From Candidatus Sulfotelmatobacter sp. (GTDB lineage: Bacteria > Acidobacteriota > Terriglobia > Terriglobales > SbA1): DNA of 7,126 nt. Made by a program: the position numbers and the translations under genes. Of this stretch, positions 4,834 through 7,126 are shown piece by piece. The notes under the pieces were generated by a model. The model ran no database searches, was not told the origin of the DNA, and saw only the letters and a program-made list of their open reading frames with translations. Positions within the stretch are counted from its first letter, which is position 1. Every line of letters begins with the position of its first letter. The stretch spans positions 1 to 7,126 of the forward strand of contig JASLEQ010000791.1 in the NCBI GenBank assembly GCA_030151135.1. Reading direction: 5' to 3'.

Positions 4834-6102
4834 ATGCAGATCGGGGTTTACGGTTCAGGGTATCTGGGAACAGTGATTTCCGCCTGCCTCGCTGATTTTG
4901 GCACGCCCGTTTCCTGCTGCCATCCCGATCGCACTCGCATGGTCGAAATGGCTCAGGGAAATATCCCGTTCTTCGAAAAAAATCTCAAAGAAGTGATCCG
5001 CCGCAACGTGCGCGCCGGACGCCTCGCCTATTCCACCGATATCGAATCATTCGCCCGCAAAACCGGCGTGATCTTCCTTGCCGAAGACAAACCTGAGAAC
5101 CTGAACGACGTCGCGATCCGCATTACACGCCTCGCGCCCAAGCCCCCAATTCTTACCATCGTCACGCCCTCGCCCGTTGGCACCGCAAATGCGCTGGAAA
5201 AAAGCATTAAGGACCTTGGATTACAGGCCACCATCGTTTCGCAGCCCATGTTCTTCACCGACGGCTGCGCCGTCGAAGACTTCAACTGGCCCGATCGCCT
5301 GATTCTCGGCGCAACCTCCAGCGAAGCCGTGCAGGTCCTGAAACAGATTTTTCATCCCCTCGTGATGCGCGGAGTTCCGGTCATCGTCACTAGCCAGGCT
5401 ACAGCCGAGCTCGTTCGCGAAGCGGCTACCGCATTCGTCGCCACCAAGATCTCCTTCATCAACGAAGTCGCGGCGTTGTGCGAGAAGGTGAACGCCGATG
5501 CAGTGAACCTCGCGCTCGCTCTGGGTCTGGATAAGAAAATTGCGCCCCGCTGCCTGCAGCCTGGCGCCGGAATGGGCGGAGTTTTCGCCGAGTCCGATAT
5601 GGACTCTCTTGTTCAACTCGCTCAATCCCAGGGTGTCTCACTCAAGGTCTTGAGCGCGGCCCGCGACGTGAATCATCAACTTGCCGATCGCCTTGTCGAG
5701 AAGATCGCGCAGACTCTGAACTCAGTGGAAAACAAGGAAGTCGGAATTCTCGGACTCGCGTTCAAGCCCAATACCAACTCCGTTGCCGGATCTTCCTCGC
5801 TCCGCCTCGCCGAGACCTTGATCTCGAAGGGTGCTCACGTTCGCGCCTACGATCCGGTCGCGATTCCCGAGGCTAAAACGCACCTCAATAGCGCCGTGCG
5901 ATATTGCGACTCTGCCTACGCCGTCGCCGAAGGTTCTGATGCCCTCGTCGTCGGCACCGGATGGCCCGAGTTCCGCAGCCTCGACTTCGACCGCATCAAG
6001 CACCTGCTCAAGAATCCGGTCATTGTCGACACCAAGAATCTCCTGGATTCCGCCCGCCTCCGCGCCCTGGGATTCGAATACGTGGGCATTGGCCGCCTTT
6101 AG
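4834..6102 (+). CDS. UDP-glucose/GDP-mannose dehydrogenase family protein lacking the catalytic Cys
   Basis: A 422-residue homologue of UDP-glucose 6-dehydrogenase, an enzyme that makes UDP-glucuronate with two NAD. All three domains are present. The Rossmann motif is GSGYLG (7-12). The central part has TPSPVGTA (111-118), CAVEDFNWPDRLILGA (145-160) and AFVATKISFINE (200-211). The C-terminal sugar-nucleotide domain has GILGLAFKPNTNS (304-316) and AYDP (338-341). Active-site positions differ from the family. The GGSCFPKD motif reads GGVFAESD (248-255), so the nucleophilic Cys is Phe251 and the Lys is Ser254. The PEFLREG motif reads PMFFTDG (138-144), so the Glu is Met139. The usual acidic NAD-ribose residue after strand 2 appears as His30. 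ATG 4834 follows GGGAGAG (4822-4828) by 5 bases. The frame is intact, so this is probably a maintained non-canonical or pseudo-enzyme rather than decay. Family membership is secure; the reaction is unknown. Confidence 0.9.
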   Translation: MQIGVYGSGYLGTVISACLADFGTPVSCCHPDRTRMVEMAQGNIPFFEKNLKEVIRRNVRAGRLAYSTDIESFARKTGVIFLAEDKPENLNDVAIRITRLAPKPPILTIVTPSPVGTANALEKSIKDLGLQATIVSQPMFFTDGCAVEDFNWPDRLILGATSSEAVQVLKQIFHPLVMRGVPVIVTSQATAELVREAATAFVATKISFINEVAALCEKVNADAVNLALALGLDKKIAPRCLQPGAGMGGVFAESDMDSLVQLAQSQGVSLKVLSAARDVNHQLADRLVEKIAQTLNSVENKEVGILGLAFKPNTNSVAGSSSLRLAETLISKGAHVRAYDPVAIPEAKTHLNSAVRYCDSAYAVAEGSDALVVGTGWPEFRSLDFDRIKHLLKNPVIVDTKNLLDSARLRALGFEYVGIGRL

Positions 6103-6128
6103 ATCGTCGCCCGCGACCCACATCCTTT

Positions 6129-6137
6129 TGATTTAAC
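6129..6137 (+). promoter_or_regulatory. Possible extended -10 of the small membrane protein gene
   Basis: TGATTTAAC fits an extended -10 (TGn followed by TTTAAC) and ends 8 bases before the GTG at 6146. RNA would start at or just before the start codon, again giving a leaderless message. Weak evidence on its own, but it explains the missing ribosome site. Confidence 0.35.
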
Positions 6138-6145
6138 ATCCTCCC

Positions 6146-6340
6146 GTGGGATGGACCATCTTCACAGCGATCGATCTTCTCGTTGGAGTGATGCTTCTCG
6201 ACCTGATGACCACATCTGTCCCGCCTGAAAAACTTCCGCGCCTCCGTACCGCACGCAATGTCATCCTCGCACTGTTCGCAATTTCTGTTCTAGTTCTGAT
6301 TGTCCAGATCGCGATTCGCCACGGCTGGATGGTCCGCTAA
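6146..6340 (+). CDS. Small two-helix membrane protein, function unknown
   Basis: A 64-residue protein with two hydrophobic helices (about 4-23 and 39-58), separated by a polar loop containing PPEKLPRLRTARN and followed by a short basic tail RHGWMVR. The positive loop predicts a hairpin with the loop in the cytoplasm. I do not recognise a family. GTG 6146 is the only start that keeps the first helix whole; no Shine-Dalgarno sequence precedes it. It follows the dehydrogenase homologue by 43 bases on the same strand, so co-transcription is possible. The amphiphilic pattern and clean stop support a real gene, but the size leaves room for doubt. Confidence 0.6.
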   Translation: MGWTIFTAIDLLVGVMLLDLMTTSVPPEKLPRLRTARNVILALFAISVLVLIVQIAIRHGWMVR

Positions 6341-6369
6341 GCGAGCGCACCGGTGAGAAGCTCGCAAAA

Positions 6370-6413
6370 TTCTCTGCGCCTCTGCGCCATTTCTCGGCGA
6401 ACTCGGCGGTGAA
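6370..6413. repeat. Degenerate tandem motif of a widely dispersed repeat type
   Basis: CTCTGCGC occurs twice in direct succession (6372-6387), followed after CATTT by CTCGGCGAA and CTCGGCGG (6393-6409), ending in TGAAG. On the opposite strand this reads as ACCGC-CGAG-TTCGCCGAG-AAA-GGCGCAGAG-GCGCAGAG. I recognise this as the style of a short repeat (CGCAGAG units next to GGTGAA) seen between genes in many unrelated bacterial genomes. It lies between the small membrane protein gene and tRNA-His. Function unknown. Confidence 0.6.
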
Positions 6414-6464
6414 GATTTTCGCAGCCACCTTCGTCGTGCCCCCGCCTCCCGGCCGCGTTTCCCT

Positions 6465-6473
6465 TGCTATAAT
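6465..6473 (+). promoter_or_regulatory. Extended -10 promoter of tRNA-His
   Basis: TGCTATAAT combines the TGn extension with a perfect TATAAT (6468-6473), 11 bases before the tRNA 5' end. This is the same geometry as at tRNA-Pro. No good -35 is visible, which an extended -10 can tolerate. Confidence 0.65.
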
Positions 6474-6484
6474 GAACTTCTTGC

Positions 6485-6561
6485 GGTGGGAATAGCTCAA
6501 CTGGCAGAGCACCGGACTGTGGCTCCGGCGGTTGCGGGTTCGATTCCCGTTTCCCACCCCA
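6485..6561 (+). tRNA. tRNA-His (anticodon GUG)
   Basis: A complete cloverleaf of 77 bases: extra 5' G at 6485 (G-1) facing C73 at 6558, acceptor GTGGGAA/TTCCCAC, D-stem GCTC/GAGC, anticodon stem CCGGA/TCCGG with loop CTGTGGC, T-stem GCGGG/CCCGT with loop TTCGATT, and encoded CCA (6559-6561). The anticodon GTG plus the encoded G-1:C73 pair, the identity mark of histidine tRNA, makes the assignment secure. Confidence 0.96.
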
Positions 6562-6660
6562 GTATCCTCCCCAATCCTGCCCCCCGAACTTCCCGCTATC
6601 CTCCCCTTCGTTGAGGCATCGTCATGCTCAATCGCTAACGCAGCCGCCCACCGGCCAATA

Positions 6661-6687
6661 GAAAAGCCCGACATGGAAATGCCGGGC
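6661..6687 (-). terminator. Intrinsic terminator, distal of two behind the DinB-family gene
   Basis: On the minus strand GCCCGGCAT, loop TTCC, ATGTCGGGC pair over nine positions with one G-U, followed by TTTTCT. The plus strand would have an A-C mismatch at the same place and no U-run, which fixes the direction. It lies about 40 bases beyond the stop of the DinB-family gene. Confidence 0.75.
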
Positions 6688-6698
6688 ACGAGTAGCGC

Positions 6699-6720
6699 AA
6701 AAAGACAGTCCCACCGGGAC
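6699..6720 (-). terminator. Intrinsic terminator, proximal of two behind the DinB-family gene
   Basis: The minus strand reads GTCCC, loop GGT, GGGAC, then TGTCTTTTTG. The five-pair stem with a three-base loop starts 7 bases after the stop codon. The U-run begins 4 bases after the stem, so it is weaker than its downstream partner. Confidence 0.55.
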
Positions 6721-6727
6721 GGCAAGC

Positions 6728-7126
6728 TTATGCGAACGGATCCGTATCTGCGCTCCGTCCATAAATGACGGGAAGTTTCACATCCAGCAGTCGCAAATAA
6801 ACCGATAGCTGCCCGCGATGGTGATACCAATGATTCAACATGATCGTCCGCACCACATTCATCCTCGGCTGATGAAACAGTTCCCGATCGCCTTTCATCA
6901 AGCGCCAGTTCGCCTGCGCCTGCTCTTCGGTCAGTTCTGACAGAAACTTTTCCGCAACTGGAATCGCCTGCTCATAAGCTGTGAGGATTTCCTGCAGGCT
7001 GGCTGGCTGTGCGGGTACGAAAGATGCGTTCAATACGTCGAAGCTATCCTGCTGCGCGAGCCGGGCGATCCCTCCCGGAATCGTAGCTACGTGCAAACCC
7101 AACTGCCCCAGGGTCATCGACTTCGC
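6728..7126 (-). CDS. DinB-family protein (5' end outside the window)
   Basis: A four-helix-bundle protein of the DinB/YfiT-like superfamily, whose members usually bind a divalent metal through three His; some are thiol transferases, many are uncharacterised. Visible parts are MTLGQLGLHVATIPGG (His in LHVAT is the first ligand candidate) and LNHWYHHRGQLSVYLRLL (the HxxxHRGQ ligand pair), then the typical tail LPVIYGRSADTDPFA. The frame continues upstream of the internal Met as Ala-Lys-Ser to the last base, matching the family's KSMTLG block, so the true start lies beyond the right edge. About 30 residues are missing compared with the usual 150-170. All three His are present, so the protein should be functional. 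Despite the name there is no link to DNA polymerase IV. Confidence 0.88.
   Translation of the reverse strand, partial: AKSMTLGQLGLHVATIPGGIARLAQQDSFDVLNASFVPAQPASLQEILTAYEQAIPVAEKFLSELTEEQAQANWRLMKGDRELFHQPRMNVVRTIMLNHWYHHRGQLSVYLRLLDVKLPVIYGRSADTDPFA

Noticed and set aside
4740..4895. 51-residue plus-strand frame (MSVDKEKGESPDAALNATSY...) ahead of and overlapping the dehydrogenase gene
   Set aside because: No ribosome site, it overlaps the dehydrogenase gene by more than 60 bases in another frame, and its second half is just that gene's shadow. The first 30 codons look protein-like, so a leader peptide is not fully excluded.
6563..6606. Ten-base direct repeat TATCCTCCCC downstream of tRNA-His as an attachment site
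   Set aside because: It is short, pyrimidine-rich and does not copy the tRNA 3' end; no integrase or phage gene is present.
6261..6830. 189-residue open frame on the minus strand
   Set aside because: It runs across the antisense of tRNA-His, the dispersed repeat and both terminators, and has no family motif. The FTAEFAEKWRRGAENF part is the translated repeat.

Overview
The window looks like a piece of chromosome from a GC-rich soil-type bacterium, most likely an Acidobacteriota (Terriglobia/Koribacter-like). This is inferred from the gene families (homodimeric-type pyruvate dehydrogenase E1, a zinc-finger/SpoIIE phosphatase, a DinB-family protein, a family-typical but divergent UDP-glucose dehydrogenase homologue) and from the base composition. 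It is not proven by any marker gene. TGA is a normal stop here: the phosphatase and the 2H-phosphoesterase genes both end with it. The code is therefore standard.

Layout, left to right. 1-733 (-): N-terminal part of aceE, running off the left edge in the middle of its thiamine-diphosphate motif. 734-1132: about 400 bases with no gene, holding an extended -10 promoter for aceE, a 16-base tandem duplication and a perfect 20-base palindrome. 1133-1672 (+): a PrxQ/BCP-type peroxiredoxin with an N-terminal membrane or signal segment. Its peroxidatic residue is encoded by an in-frame TGA (1343-1345), followed at the right distance by a SECIS-like hairpin, so I annotate it as one full-length selenoprotein. 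1777-2745 (-): DksA/TraR-like zinc finger fused to a SpoIIE/PP2C phosphatase. 2934-3731 (-): an exported protein of unknown function. 3942-4018 (-): tRNA-Pro(UGG). 4107-4652 (+): a 2H phosphoesterase (2'-5' RNA ligase family), divergent from the tRNA and possibly leaderless. 4834-6102 (+): a UDP-glucose/GDP-mannose dehydrogenase homologue that has lost the catalytic Cys and Glu. 6146-6340 (+): a 64-residue two-helix membrane protein. 6370-6413: a short tandem motif resembling a widely dispersed repeat. 6485-6561 (+): tRNA-His(GUG). 6728-7126 (-): a DinB-family gene cut by the right edge, followed by two terminator hairpins in series.

The genes do not form one pathway or operon; nearly every one has its own promoter-like signal and neighbours often face opposite ways. 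The most notable item is the selenocysteine peroxiredoxin, which ordinary gene callers would split into two fragments. The second is the dehydrogenase homologue without its nucleophile.
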